Of a DNA stretch of 64,000 nt, positions 15,671 through 24,325 are shown one piece after another. The position numbers were made by a program, and so were the translations under genes. The stretch spans positions 62,001 through 126,000 of the forward strand of contig JADJSY010000020.1 in NCBI GenBank assembly GCA_016711435.1, read 5' to 3'. Positions within the stretch are counted from its first letter, which is position 1; each line of letters starts with the position of its first letter. The notes beneath the pieces are model-generated. The model saw nothing but the letters and a program-made list of their open reading frames with translations. It was not told the DNA's origin and made no database searches. Source of the DNA: Lewinellaceae bacterium. Its GTDB lineage: Bacteria; Bacteroidota; Bacteroidia; Chitinophagales; Saprospiraceae.

Positions 15671-16752
15671 GTGATTTTGTAGAAACCTACCGCAATGTGA
15701 TTGTCCAGATCGCCACCCCGAATAGCACCGGGACAGGTTTTTACCTGCGCGACCGGGGATTGATCGTTACCAATCATCATGTGGTGGAGGGCAATCGGGC
15801 GGTTGTGATCGAGGGGGCAAAATTCGGCAAACAACTTGCCCGCATTTTTTATGCCGACCAGAAATACGACCTGGCTTTTCTGGAAGGTCCGCACTACTTC
15901 GAAGACCTGCCGGAAGTGCGGCTCGGTACCGGCAAAACGCTCCGCGAACGCGACCCGATCACGGCTATCGGGCACCCGTTCGGGCTGAAATTTTCGGTCA
16001 AAAGCGGCATTGTTTCCAATACCCGCGAAATTATGAACGGTATTCCCTACCTGCACATCGACGCAGCGCTCAATCCGGGCAACAGCGGCGGCCCACTGGT
16101 AGATAACGACGGAGAAATTGTAGGCATCAATACGTTTGTCATGCGCAATGGGGACAACACCGGTTTTTCGCTCCCGGTTATTTACCTGCATGAATCACTG
16201 GACAGTTATGCCCTTGCCAATTCGGATAACGCCTGCCGTTGCACCGCCTGTTTGAATATCGTCACTTCTCAAACTGCTGAAAACGGTTTTTGCAGTTTTT
16301 GCGGCAATCGCATCGAATTACCGGCTTCCGTAGATGAGTATATACCCTCGGGGATTTCCAAAACCATCGAAAACCTGATTACCAGGATCGGCCACGACGT
16401 CATGCTCAGCCGCAGCGGCCCCAATGCCTGGGAAATCAAACAAGGCAGCGCGACGATCGTCATCACCTACCACGACAAAAGCGGCCTGCTGTCCTGCGAC
16501 GCCGTATTGTGCCAATTGCCCAAGGAAAATATCAAACCGCTGTATGAATACCTGCTGCGTCAGAATTACAGCAATGAGGCGCTCACACTCAGCGTACACG
16601 ATCAGGACATTGTGCTCTCACTGCTCATTTTCGATCGGTACCTCAATGATGAAACGGGTATGAAGTTGCTGAAAAACCTGTTTGAAAAAGCGGACTACTA
16701 CGATAATGTGCTGGTGGAGCAGTACGGGGCGACGTGGAAAGCGCAGGACTAA
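15667..16752 (+). CDS. Cytosolic trypsin-like (HtrA-type) serine protease with zinc ribbon
   Basis: Residues 1 to about 180 are an S1C/HtrA-type protease domain with a complete triad: His38 in LIVTNHHVV, Asp68 in YDLAFLE and Ser140 in LNPGNSGGPL; IGHPFGLKFS and GIVS segments also fit. A zinc ribbon follows, with Cys192, Cys195, Cys209 and Cys212 (and an extra Cys190). The C-terminal 130 residues look like a YbjN-type alpha/beta domain (weak). There is no signal peptide or PDZ domain, unlike DegP/HtrA, so this is a cytosolic protease with an unusual C-terminus. It is translationally coupled to the upstream gene. A composite inverted repeat begins four bases after its stop. Confidence 0.87.
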   Translation: MSDFVETYRNVIVQIATPNSTGTGFYLRDRGLIVTNHHVVEGNRAVVIEGAKFGKQLARIFYADQKYDLAFLEGPHYFEDLPEVRLGTGKTLRERDPITAIGHPFGLKFSVKSGIVSNTREIMNGIPYLHIDAALNPGNSGGPLVDNDGEIVGINTFVMRNGDNTGFSLPVIYLHESLDSYALANSDNACRCTACLNIVTSQTAENGFCSFCGNRIELPASVDEYIPSGISKTIENLITRIGHDVMLSRSGPNAWEIKQGSATIVITYHDKSGLLSCDAVLCQLPKENIKPLYEYLLRQNYSNEALTLSVHDQDIVLSLLIFDRYLNDETGMKLLKNLFEKADYYDNVLVEQYGATWKAQD

Positions 16753-16755
16753 ATC

Positions 16756-17030
16756 AGAAGTGAGAAGTGAGAGGCGAGAAGTGAGAAACGTCCCGTTTGG
16801 CTAGCTTTATGGTTTGGCGTGGGTTTTCAGGCCTGGATCGTGAATTGTGTTTAGGTGTGGTGTTTAGTGTTTGGGCGCTTCGCCTTTGGCATTTGTGAAA
16901 TTGACCAAATCACTTGCCAAGAAGCACACTAAACACCCACACTAAACATTCACGATTCCGGCCTGAAAAAAAGCCAAAATCTCAACACGCCAAACGGGAT
17001 GTCTCTCACTTCTCACCTCTCACCTCTCTG
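16756..17030. repeat. Composite inverted repeat, GAGAAGTGAGAG class, copy 2
   Basis: Outer arms of GAGAAGTGAGAGG units at about 16756-16790 and 17000-17030 enclose inner arms with GTTTGGC, TTTTCAGGCCTG and GTGTTTAGTGTTTGGGCGC on the left and their complements on the right. Arms are less perfect than in copy 1. It lies between convergent protease and pabB genes; the right arm contains the last codons and TGA of pabB. Confidence 0.85.
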
Positions 17031-18319
17031 TATAGCGCCCGTTGCATCGCCTCCAGTTTCAACAAACATTCCTCGTACTCCGCTTCCGGCACGGAGTCAT
17101 ACACAATAGCGCCGCCTACTTGCGCGGAAACATATTGGGTGGATGCATTGTATAAAATGCTCCGTATCACCACATTAAAATCAAAATCGCCCGAAGGGTC
17201 GAAATACCCGACAGCGCCGGAGTAGAGTCCGCGGCGTGTTTTTTCGTATTGTTCTATCAATTGCATGGCGATCACCTTGGGCGCCCCGGTCATACTCCCC
17301 ATGGGGAAAGCGTCACGCAGTGCATCCACAGGATGGGCGCCCGGACGCAAGACGCCGCTCACGGTGGAGATCATTTGATGCACTGTTTCAAAGGTGTGGA
17401 TGCCGAATAATTCTTCCACCTGCACCGAGCCGGGCAGGCAGTGCCGGGCAAGGTCGTTGCGCACGAGGTCAACGATCATTACATTCTCGGCGCGGTCTTT
17501 TTCGTTGGTTGCCAGTTCGGCGCGGATGGCGTGGTCTTCCTGCGCTGTCGCGCCGCGTTTGCGGGTGCCTTTGATGGGTTGCGACACAAGCCGGTCGCCC
17601 CGTTTTTGTAAAAAACGCTCAGGGCTGGCCCCCATCAGGTAGCGGTCGCGCCAGCGCAAAAAAGCCGAAGCAGGGGCCAGGCCGATTTGATTGAGCCGGA
17701 CAAAAACGGAGACCGGATCGATCCTCGTTTTTTCAGCAAAAAACTCCTGACAAAGGTTCATTTCATACAAATCGCCTTCTACGATATGTTCCCGGATTCG
17801 TTGGACTATTTTCAGGTAATCTTCTTTATGAATACGCGGATTAAGTATATTTTTTTCAATTAATGTGTCTTTTAAAACTTTTTTATCAAACGTTTTAAAT
17901 GTTTTAAAAAATTGATTTATGTCTTTATTTATATAAAAAACCTCTAAAAACCCATTGCGGATGCCAAGCACTGTTTCCGGTTGAAAAAAACCGAGATCGG
18001 GCAAGCCGATTCCGTCAAAATGCTGGGATGAGAGGCGCTCTGTTTCATTTTTAAGGTCGTAGGAAAGGAAGCCAAAAATCCAGTCGTTTGCTTCGGCCTG
18101 GAATTTTTTAAGTTGTTCAAAGGCATTCCCGGCCGGACACTCCAGGATGCGCAAGGCGCCGGCTGCAACCAGGCATTCCCACCCCTTTCCGGTCGCCTGC
18201 CCGCCCTCATGTCCGTTGCTATCGAGGTAAACGGCCAGTTCCTGTTCGGCAGCCCAATGCAAGAGGCGCTCCTTCCACAAGGAAAGATCGTCTATCGGAA
18301 AAAGGGCGTGTTGGCGCAT
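17006..18319 (-). CDS. pabB: Aminodeoxychorismate synthase component I (PabB)
   Basis: PabB makes 4-amino-4-deoxychorismate from chorismate and ammonia in folate synthesis. The 437-aa protein has the chorismate-binding domain with the PIKGT motif (in SQPIKGTRKRG) that marks PabB rather than TrpE, followed by ENVMIVDLVRNDL, FETVHQMISTVSG, AFPMGSMTGAPK and RRGLYSGAVGYF. The amidotransferase partner (PabA/TrpG type) is not in this window. It starts one base after the IMPACT-family stop codon, so the two form an operon. The final residues (REVRGEK) and TGA stop are encoded inside the GAGAGGTGAGAAG repeat arm. Confidence 0.93.
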   Translation of the reverse strand: MRQHALFPIDDLSLWKERLLHWAAEQELAVYLDSNGHEGGQATGKGWECLVAAGALRILECPAGNAFEQLKKFQAEANDWIFGFLSYDLKNETERLSSQHFDGIGLPDLGFFQPETVLGIRNGFLEVFYINKDINQFFKTFKTFDKKVLKDTLIEKNILNPRIHKEDYLKIVQRIREHIVEGDLYEMNLCQEFFAEKTRIDPVSVFVRLNQIGLAPASAFLRWRDRYLMGASPERFLQKRGDRLVSQPIKGTRKRGATAQEDHAIRAELATNEKDRAENVMIVDLVRNDLARHCLPGSVQVEELFGIHTFETVHQMISTVSGVLRPGAHPVDALRDAFPMGSMTGAPKVIAMQLIEQYEKTRRGLYSGAVGYFDPSGDFDFNVVIRSILYNASTQYVSAQVGGAIVYDSVPEAEYEECLLKLEAMQRALYREVRGEK

Positions 18320-18320
18320 A

Positions 18321-18974
18321 TCAGGAGACGGATAAGGGCGTACAAATCAATCCGGCGGGCCATTCCAGGATAGCGGCTTCGTCTGTGGATACTTTCCAGA
18401 TCGAGGCTTTGAGTTGTAACAGCCGTTCTGTTGCTTCTGTTTGCCGGATGGCAATTTCGAGCAGGCCGCGTTCTTCAAACGTTTGCCGGACAATTTCCAG
18501 ATCGAGTTTTTTTACCCCGTTCATCACATCGGGCATCAGCGCGTAGTCGAAATCGAGTGAAAAATGGTCTTTGATGATTTTTTCTGTGATGTCAGCGTTG
18601 CGCAGGGCGGCCGCTGCCGCCTCGCGATAGGCGTGGATCAGGCCGGAAGTACCCAGGAGGGTACCGCCAAAGTAACGCACGACGACAATAAACACATCCG
18701 TCAGTCCAAAAGCGTCGATCTGGCCGAGTATGGGCCTGCCTGCCGTACCGCCGGGTTCTCCGTCGTCGTTGGCGCGGAAGCGGCTGCCTTCCACGCCCAG
18801 TCGCCAGGCAAAGCAATGGTGGCGGGCTTTAAAATGCTCCTTGCGCAACATTTCCAGCCACTGCAGCGCCTCCTCCTCCGAACGCACCGGGTAAGCATAT
18901 CCGAAAAACTTGCTTCCGCGGTCTTTGAATTCGCCCGTGGCCGGTGCGGTGATGGTTTGGTATGAATCTGTCAT
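18321..18974 (-). CDS. IMPACT/YigZ family protein
   Basis: The 217-aa protein has the YigZ signature: an N-terminal UPF0029 (Impact) domain with KDRGSKFFGYAYPV, HHCFAWRLG, NDDGEPGGTAGRPIL and VVVRYFGGTLLGTSGLIHAY, and a C-terminal DUF1949-like ferredoxin fold. The molecular role in bacteria is unclear; the eukaryotic relative IMPACT acts in translation control. The start at 18974 (MTDSYQTITA) matches the family; an earlier ATG adds 11 residues without support. pabB follows after one base. Confidence 0.92.
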   Translation of the reverse strand: MTDSYQTITAPATGEFKDRGSKFFGYAYPVRSEEEALQWLEMLRKEHFKARHHCFAWRLGVEGSRFRANDDGEPGGTAGRPILGQIDAFGLTDVFIVVVRYFGGTLLGTSGLIHAYREAAAAALRNADITEKIIKDHFSLDFDYALMPDVMNGVKKLDLEIVRQTFEERGLLEIAIRQTEATERLLQLKASIWKVSTDEAAILEWPAGLICTPLSVS

Positions 18975-19263
18975 TGGATAAGAGGCAATATTGAAAGGCA
19001 AAAGCAAAGGGCAAAAACCTTGGGATGAAAGTCAGGCGGTGACGAAGTCCCGCCTGACTACAGCAATATGTGTGAAGCGGCAACAGAACAAGAATATTTG
19101 GCATCTGTTTTCATTTTTGATCCGCAGGCTTATATTTGTACTGGCTGCGAACGACAAGAATTAGCAGAAAACCAAGATCAGGCTCCCTTGCCTTTTGTTT
19201 TTTGCCTTTTGCTTTTTGCCCTTTTTCTTTTCATTTATGTCTAATCCTTTCATTTTCATCAAC
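18975..19263. other. Intergenic gap with GGGCAAA-type repeats
   Basis: The divergent gap between YigZ and the DUF2851 gene contains GGCAAAAGCAAAGGGCAAAA at about 18997 and, in the other orientation, CCTTTTGTTTTTTGCC / TTTGCTTTTTGCCC runs near 19190-19225. A short inverted repeat AGGCGG...CCGCCTGACT sits near 19040-19075. The TTTTGCC run makes the DUF2851 frame appear longer at its 5' end than it is. Confidence 0.5.
19131..19138 (+). promoter_or_regulatory. Probable -7 box for the DUF2851 gene
   Basis: TATATTTG matches TAnnTTTG exactly; a TTTT lies about 19 nt upstream where TTTG is expected. Distance to the DUF2851 ATG is 125 nt. Confidence 0.45.
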
Positions 19264-20532
19264 ATGCGCGAATCATTTCTTCATTTTTTGTGGCGCTGGC
19301 GGCGCTTCGATCATCAAAATCTGTGCACGGCACAAGGCCAAACCCTCGAAATCCTCTATCCCGGCGAATGGAACACAGATGCCGGCCCCGATTTTTTCAA
19401 CGCCCGTATCCGCTTGGGCGATACCACCTGGGCCGGCAATGTTGAAATTCACCTTCGATCCTCCGAATGGCTCATTCATGGCCACCACAACGACCGCGCT
19501 TACGACAACGTGGTGCTGCACGTAGTGCTGGAAGACGACCAACCGGTGGCACATGCATCGGGCGAACGGATTCCCTGCCTCGAACTGAAAGGCCGTATTC
19601 CTGCCCGTATTCTGGAAACCTATCAGCGCCTGGAACACGAACGCGCCTGGATTCCCTGCGAACGTTTTTTTACACAAACGCCTGAAATTGTGCGACTTAA
19701 CTGGCTCGACCGCCTGCTGGTGGAACGCCTCGAACAAAAAACGGCGGCCATTGCAGACATGCTGGAGGCCACTGAAAACCATTGGGAAGAAGCATTTTAC
19801 CGGCTGCTGGCCCGCAATTTCGGCCTGAAAGTGAATGCCGAACCTTTTGAAGCGCTGGCCCGATCGCTGCCCTTGTCTATTTTGGCGAAGCATAAAAATA
19901 ATCCGGGTCAGTTGGAGGCGCTACTGTTCGGTCAGGCAGGTCTGCTGGAACAACCCTTGCTGGAAGAATATCCGCTTGCCCTGGCGCGGGAGTACCGGTT
20001 TTTGCGGCACAAATATCAGTTGACACCTTTAGCCGCAGAACAATGGAAGTTTTTGCGGCTGCGCCCGGCCAATTTTCCGAGCGTGCGGCTGGCACAATTC
20101 GCCGCGCTTGTCCATCAGTCGGTTCATTTATTTTCCAGCATCCTGGAAGCGGGTACCCTGCGGGAAATGGAACATTTGTTTGCCGTAGAGCCGGGCGATT
20201 ACTGGCTGACGCATTTTCAATTGGACAAACCTTCGTCCAAACGCAGCAAAATGCCGGGCCGCGATTTTATTCACCTGCTGATTATCAATACCATCGTGCC
20301 GTTTCAGTTTTATTATGGGAAACTAAAAAACGCCGACCGCTATCAAAAACGCGCACTGCAACTGCTGGAGGAATTACCTGCGGAGTCGAATGCCCTGCTG
20401 GACGCCTGGATGGAACTGGGTGTTCCGGTGCGCCATGCCTATCAAAGCCAGGCGCTGATTCACCTGAAAACGCGGTATTGCGATGCAAAAAGGTGTCTGG
20501 AGTGTGCGGTGGGTAACAGTTTGTTGAAGTAG
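19264..20532 (+). CDS. DUF2851 family protein
   Basis: The 422-aa protein matches the DUF2851 pattern: an N-terminal RESFLHFLWRWRRFD, then LEILYPGEWNTDAGPDFFNARI, WAGNVEIHLRSSEWL and NVVLHVVLEDD, and a C-terminal cluster of cysteines (TRYCDAKRCLECAVG). The core resembles a nuclease-like fold with GNVEIH, but function is not established. Start MRESFLHFLW at 19264 is preferred; an ATG at 19237 (MSNPFIFINM) is possible, while anything further upstream is read from a TTTTGCC repeat. No signal peptide. Confidence 0.88.
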   Translation: MRESFLHFLWRWRRFDHQNLCTAQGQTLEILYPGEWNTDAGPDFFNARIRLGDTTWAGNVEIHLRSSEWLIHGHHNDRAYDNVVLHVVLEDDQPVAHASGERIPCLELKGRIPARILETYQRLEHERAWIPCERFFTQTPEIVRLNWLDRLLVERLEQKTAAIADMLEATENHWEEAFYRLLARNFGLKVNAEPFEALARSLPLSILAKHKNNPGQLEALLFGQAGLLEQPLLEEYPLALAREYRFLRHKYQLTPLAAEQWKFLRLRPANFPSVRLAQFAALVHQSVHLFSSILEAGTLREMEHLFAVEPGDYWLTHFQLDKPSSKRSKMPGRDFIHLLIINTIVPFQFYYGKLKNADRYQKRALQLLEELPAESNALLDAWMELGVPVRHAYQSQALIHLKTRYCDAKRCLECAVGNSLLK

Positions 20533-20603
20533 TTTTTACCATGTTTTTTCTTTTTACCACACAGCACCTATGTGGTAAAAACCCCGCAGTATGGGCATAA
20601 AAA

Positions 20604-20637
20604 ATCCCGAATTTTCCGGTAAAGAAAAATTCGGGAT
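20604..20637 (-). terminator. Intrinsic terminator of the DUF2853 gene
   Basis: A perfect 12-bp stem (ATCCCGAATTTT and its complement, 20604-20615 / 20626-20637) is followed on the minus strand by a run of six T. It lies about 100 nt beyond the DUF2853 stop codon. Confidence 0.8.
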
Positions 20638-20735
20638 CATAGGTATTTCCGTCCGATAAAAACGGATGGAACTGAAAAACGGATGTCAAAGGCAACGTAC
20701 CCTCAACCGCTCAACGTTCTCAACCCTCTCATCAA

Positions 20736-21074
20736 TTACGCATACACAGATGCTTTACCCAGATTCACCACCAACAGGTAGTAAAAAATAGCGCGGTATT
20801 TATTGCGGTTGGAAGCGCCTAATTGTTCTGTAACGTCCGCTATGGCTTGATCCAGTTCGGGACCGTCTTTCAGACCCAGTTTACCGATCAGGAAGTTTGT
20901 TTTTACACGAGCCAATTCTTCTGAATCTGATGTGGATACGCGGGAAGAATCTTCGTTGTAAATTGCCGGGCCGAGGCCTTTTGTTACCGCACTCAACAGC
21001 GCTTCATCGTAGGAGATGCCGAGTGAGTCCAGTTCGGACTTGTACTTGTCAAAGGTTTCAACAAATGTTGCCAT
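20736..21074 (-). CDS. DUF2853 family protein
   Basis: The 112-aa protein is a full-length DUF2853 member: it contains AVTKGLGPAIYNEDSSRVS, then KTNFLIGKLGLKDGPELD and ASNRNKYRAIFYYLLV in the family order. DUF2853 proteins are small, helical, probably cytosolic, and of unknown function. It is a single-gene unit with an intrinsic terminator downstream. Between its stop and the terminator lies half of a CTCAAC-type repeat. Confidence 0.92.
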   Translation of the reverse strand: MATFVETFDKYKSELDSLGISYDEALLSAVTKGLGPAIYNEDSSRVSTSDSEELARVKTNFLIGKLGLKDGPELDQAIADVTEQLGASNRNKYRAIFYYLLVVNLGKASVYA

Positions 21075-21154
21075 AAAATTTTGATTTGTTTTATTTAGGC
21101 CGCCAAGTTCAAACTTTTATATAAAATGGAGGGAATAAAAGGAACAATATTTTT

Positions 21155-21420
21155 AGAGAGTGAGAGGGTAAGAGAAGGGTGAGAGACATTGGCTTTTGAT
21201 TTGGGTTTCTGTGATGGGTTTAGTGTATGGTTTAGTGTTTGGGCTTGCTTTGGCATTTGTGAAAATTAATTTGGCCCAATAACTCACAAATGCCAAAGGC
21301 AACGCGCCCGAAACACTAAACACCATACACTAAACCCGATTCACAATTACAGGCCTGAAAAACCAAACCATCAAGAGCGGCCAAACGGGATGTCTCTCAC
21401 TCCTCACTACTCACGACTCA
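21155..21420. repeat. Composite inverted repeat, GAGAAGTGAGAG class, copy 3
   Basis: This fills most of the 343-nt gap between DUF2853 and the beta-barrel gene. The left outer arm (from about 21155) is GAGAGTGAGAGGG-like, the right outer arm (to 21420) TCTCTCACTCCTCACTACTC. Inner arms carry GGTTTAGTGTTTGGGC and its complement, and the right arm has ACAGGCCTGAAAAACC. The right end provides the TGA stop of the beta-barrel gene. It is the least symmetrical of the three copies. Confidence 0.8.
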
Positions 21421-24216
21421 CCTTATCATTTTCACCTCAAATCCCTTCTTTTCATTTCCAAATCCTGAAATCGAATATCCGAACGTCAGCATAACATAGC
21501 GTCCCAGCGACACAATGCGTTCTTCTTCAATATAGTTGAACTGGCTGCTTCGGTTGATGCCGATATTCCGGTTCAGCAGGTCGTAGGCGGCCAGTTTGAG
21601 TTGCCCCCGGTTGTTTTTTAGCAGATAGCGGGTAAGATTAGCCCGCAGTAGCGGCACCGAACGTTGTTCTCCGAAGGCTTCTTTGGAATAAACAGCGTAA
21701 TCGAATCCGGCGCCGACGGCCCATTTTTTGCCCGGAAAAACGGTAATATCGGTGTAATAGCGCTGGTTGAGGAAACTTTGGTTGAGCGATTCGCTGACGG
21801 AATAACGCGTACTGTTGAGCAGCAGCCGGGCGCCGATGCTGACATCCAGTTTTTCTTTTTTGCGGTTGTCGAATCCGATATCGAGCGCATGTTGCCAGCG
21901 ATCTGTGTTGTTTTCCACTTCATTGACAAACAAAATGCCCCGGTTGTAAGTGTTGTTCAGACTGATATTCAGGTTGGTTTTGATAAAACGCAGGGGCGTC
22001 CCAAAACTCAGGTAACTATTCAGGGTCAGGTCCTGCGCTACGTTGACCGGGCGAATGCTGCGGCGGAACAAAGCATCCACCGTGGAAGCATTGGTGATGC
22101 GGTCGCGGATGTAATTCACGCCGAAGTTGGCAAAAAAACTGGTCATCGAAAACTGGTCGAAATGCAGCAGGTGGAGGTTCAGGTTGTGCCCGTACTCCGG
22201 GTTCAGGTCCGGATTGCCGGAGTAGGTATTGAGTGGGTCGCTGTTGTCCACCACCGGTTGCAGTTGTTCGAGCGAGGGTTCGCGCAGGTTGGTGGTGTAT
22301 TCTACCGAAAAATTGCGCCCCGCTCCAAATTCGTAGTCATAAAACAAGGCGGGCAGTACCCGGGTAAAACTGCGGCTCAGGTTTTCCGTCGAACCGGCGA
22401 GGGTGCCGTCCAGCACGGAGTTTTGAACTGCCGCGCCGACTGTCAGGTTATATTTCTGGCGGTTTCGGAGGTAATTCATACCCGCCCGGTCGTAGCGGTA
22501 GCCGCGCCGGAACTGGTTGCTGAGCAGCGGATTGAACACCTCGCCGGGTGTGGGGACTTCTATCAGATCGTAGAAATTTTTGTCCGTTTGGTTGGTGTAC
22601 TGCTGCCGCCCTGCCTGCCATTCGAGGTATTGGCGTTTGCCGATCGGCTCGGTGTACGACAGCGAAATGCCGTAATTCTCCGCGTCGTCGCTGTATTGTT
22701 GCCGTTGGCGGACGCTGCTGGTGGTGGCTTGCCCGTTAGGATAAAACGTATTGTCGGCGGCCAGATTGGCCGCGCGGGTGTCGTCGCTGTTGCGGTACGA
22801 CAAGTCGGCAACAAAAGCCCGGCCTTTGCGACCGAAGCGACGACGATACACCAGGCTGGCTTCTCCCCGCAGGTTTTGTCCGTCCGAGTCGTAGTTGCGC
22901 AGGCTGTTGTTCTGGACGTTGCCCACATTGTCATAGGTGGCACTGTTCAGGTCGCTGAACAGCGAAGCGTCGTTGTAACTGAAGCGCGCGCGGGCAATGA
23001 TGTTCTGGAAAGAGTCGAGTTTGTGCCGCAGCGTCAGGTTGAGGCGGTGGTTCATGTTGCCGCTGTTGCGCAATTCAGCCTCTTCGGAGTCGAAATTACC
23101 GTCGCCCAGCAGGTTTTGCCGGGTAGCCAGCCGGTCCAGGTCATTCTGTACGCGGTTGAAAAAGTAGTTGCCGCTCAATTCCGTTTTAGGCGAAAAATCG
23201 TAGTTCAGATTGAGGCCGCCGGCCTGCGTATCAGTAAATCCGCGGTCGGTATTACCGGCCATCGGGATGCCTGCATCATTGGAGTTGATTTCGATGCGCA
23301 CCCTGCCGCCGCCGCTTCCGGCGGACATAAAGTTGGACAAACCACCCATCAGGTTGATATAATCTTCAAAAGAAAAACCCTGCTGGTTGTTGTTATTGGC
23401 TGCCCCAAGTGCCGAAAACTGTATTTTTTTACCAAAACGGTTGATATTGAACTTGCCTTCGTAGCGCTCCTCCGTGCCGTATCCGCCGCTGGCATTGCCG
23501 AAATAGCCCTGTTTTTTGTCCTCTTTGAGTTTCAGGTTGATGGTCTTCTGGTCGCGCCCGTCTTCTATGCCGGTGAATTCGGCCATGTCCGATTTTTTAT
23601 CGAATACCTGCACCTTGTCCACAGCGTCGGCAGGCAGGTTTCTGGTGGCGATTTTCGGATCCTGCCCGAAAAACTCCTTGCCTTCCACCAGCACATTCTG
23701 CACCGTTTCGCCCTGGGCTTTAATCGTGCCGTCTTGTTGCACTTCCACTCCCGGCAGTTTGCGGAGCAGGTCTTCCACCACCGAACCGGGTTGGGTCTGG
23801 AAAGCGCCTGCATTGTATTCGATGGTGTCTTTCCGGATGCTCAGCGGCGCTTGTTGCGCATGGATGTCTACGGCGTCGAGCAGCGTGTTGGAGGGTGTCA
23901 GCAGGATTATGCCGAGTGCCGTTTTGGGCTGATCGGCCGGTACTTTTACTGCCTGATAGTGTGTCTGGTAACCCAGATACGTGATTTGCAGGATATAATC
24001 GCCCGGTGTCACCCTTTTGATGGCAAACCGCCCTTCCGGCCCGGACAGCCCGAACGTATGCATGACCGAGTCCGATTGTTGTAATAACACCAGGCTGGCG
24101 GAGGGCAGCCCGATGCCGCTCGAATCGGCCACCGCGCCTTCCAGGGTGATGTTTTTGTTTTGGGCAAACAGGCCGAAGGGCAGGGCGAACAGAAGAAAGA
24201 GGAGTATTTGTTTCAT
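21418..24216 (-). CDS. Outer-membrane beta-barrel protein with carboxypeptidase-like regulatory domain
   Basis: The 932-aa protein has a signal peptide (MKQILLFLLFALPFGLFAQ), a carboxypeptidase regulatory-like domain (about 23-105, ending TYLGYQTHYQAVKV), a plug-like region (SVVEDLLRKLPGVEVQQDG, VLVEGKEFFGQDPKIATRNL) and a long beta-barrel to the end. This is the TonB-receptor-like 'outer membrane beta-barrel family' typical of Bacteroidota; a TonB box is not evident. The barrel has an Asp/Asn-rich, aromatic pattern. It lies 60 nt after a GLPGLI protein gene on the same strand, a common pairing. Substrate unknown. Confidence 0.9.
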   Translation of the reverse strand: MKQILLFLLFALPFGLFAQNKNITLEGAVADSSGIGLPSASLVLLQQSDSVMHTFGLSGPEGRFAIKRVTPGDYILQITYLGYQTHYQAVKVPADQPKTALGIILLTPSNTLLDAVDIHAQQAPLSIRKDTIEYNAGAFQTQPGSVVEDLLRKLPGVEVQQDGTIKAQGETVQNVLVEGKEFFGQDPKIATRNLPADAVDKVQVFDKKSDMAEFTGIEDGRDQKTINLKLKEDKKQGYFGNASGGYGTEERYEGKFNINRFGKKIQFSALGAANNNNQQGFSFEDYINLMGGLSNFMSAGSGGGRVRIEINSNDAGIPMAGNTDRGFTDTQAGGLNLNYDFSPKTELSGNYFFNRVQNDLDRLATRQNLLGDGNFDSEEAELRNSGNMNHRLNLTLRHKLDSFQNIIARARFSYNDASLFSDLNSATYDNVGNVQNNSLRNYDSDGQNLRGEASLVYRRRFGRKGRAFVADLSYRNSDDTRAANLAADNTFYPNGQATTSSVRQRQQYSDDAENYGISLSYTEPIGKRQYLEWQAGRQQYTNQTDKNFYDLIEVPTPGEVFNPLLSNQFRRGYRYDRAGMNYLRNRQKYNLTVGAAVQNSVLDGTLAGSTENLSRSFTRVLPALFYDYEFGAGRNFSVEYTTNLREPSLEQLQPVVDNSDPLNTYSGNPDLNPEYGHNLNLHLLHFDQFSMTSFFANFGVNYIRDRITNASTVDALFRRSIRPVNVAQDLTLNSYLSFGTPLRFIKTNLNISLNNTYNRGILFVNEVENNTDRWQHALDIGFDNRKKEKLDVSIGARLLLNSTRYSVSESLNQSFLNQRYYTDITVFPGKKWAVGAGFDYAVYSKEAFGEQRSVPLLRANLTRYLLKNNRGQLKLAAYDLLNRNIGINRSSQFNYIEEERIVSLGRYVMLTFGYSISGFGNEKKGFEVKMIR

Positions 24217-24221
24217 AGATT

Positions 24222-24325
24222 TAGTGTGTTGTGTTTGGGGGTTTGGTTTGAGGCTTCGCTTTTGGCAACCGGGGGTTTAGGCGAAGGCCCAAAACACCAA
24301 CCCAAAAACACAAACACCCCAATTC
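24222..24325. repeat. GTGTTTGG-type inverted repeat overlapping the GLPGLI gene end
   Basis: Left side GTTGTGTTTGGGGGTTTGG (about 24229-24247) pairs with CCAACCCAAAAACACAAAC (about 24297-24315), enclosing GAGGCTTCGC / GGCGAAGGCC. It is the inner part of the composite class without the GAGAAGTGAGAG arms. Its right arm is read as the last residues of the GLPGLI protein. Confidence 0.7.

Noticed and set aside
21664..24084. Very long open frame opposite the beta-barrel gene (806 codons)
   Set aside because: It is fully antisense to a well-supported outer-membrane protein with signal peptide and domains, and its translation has no recognisable features. Such shadows are common in moderately GC-rich genes.
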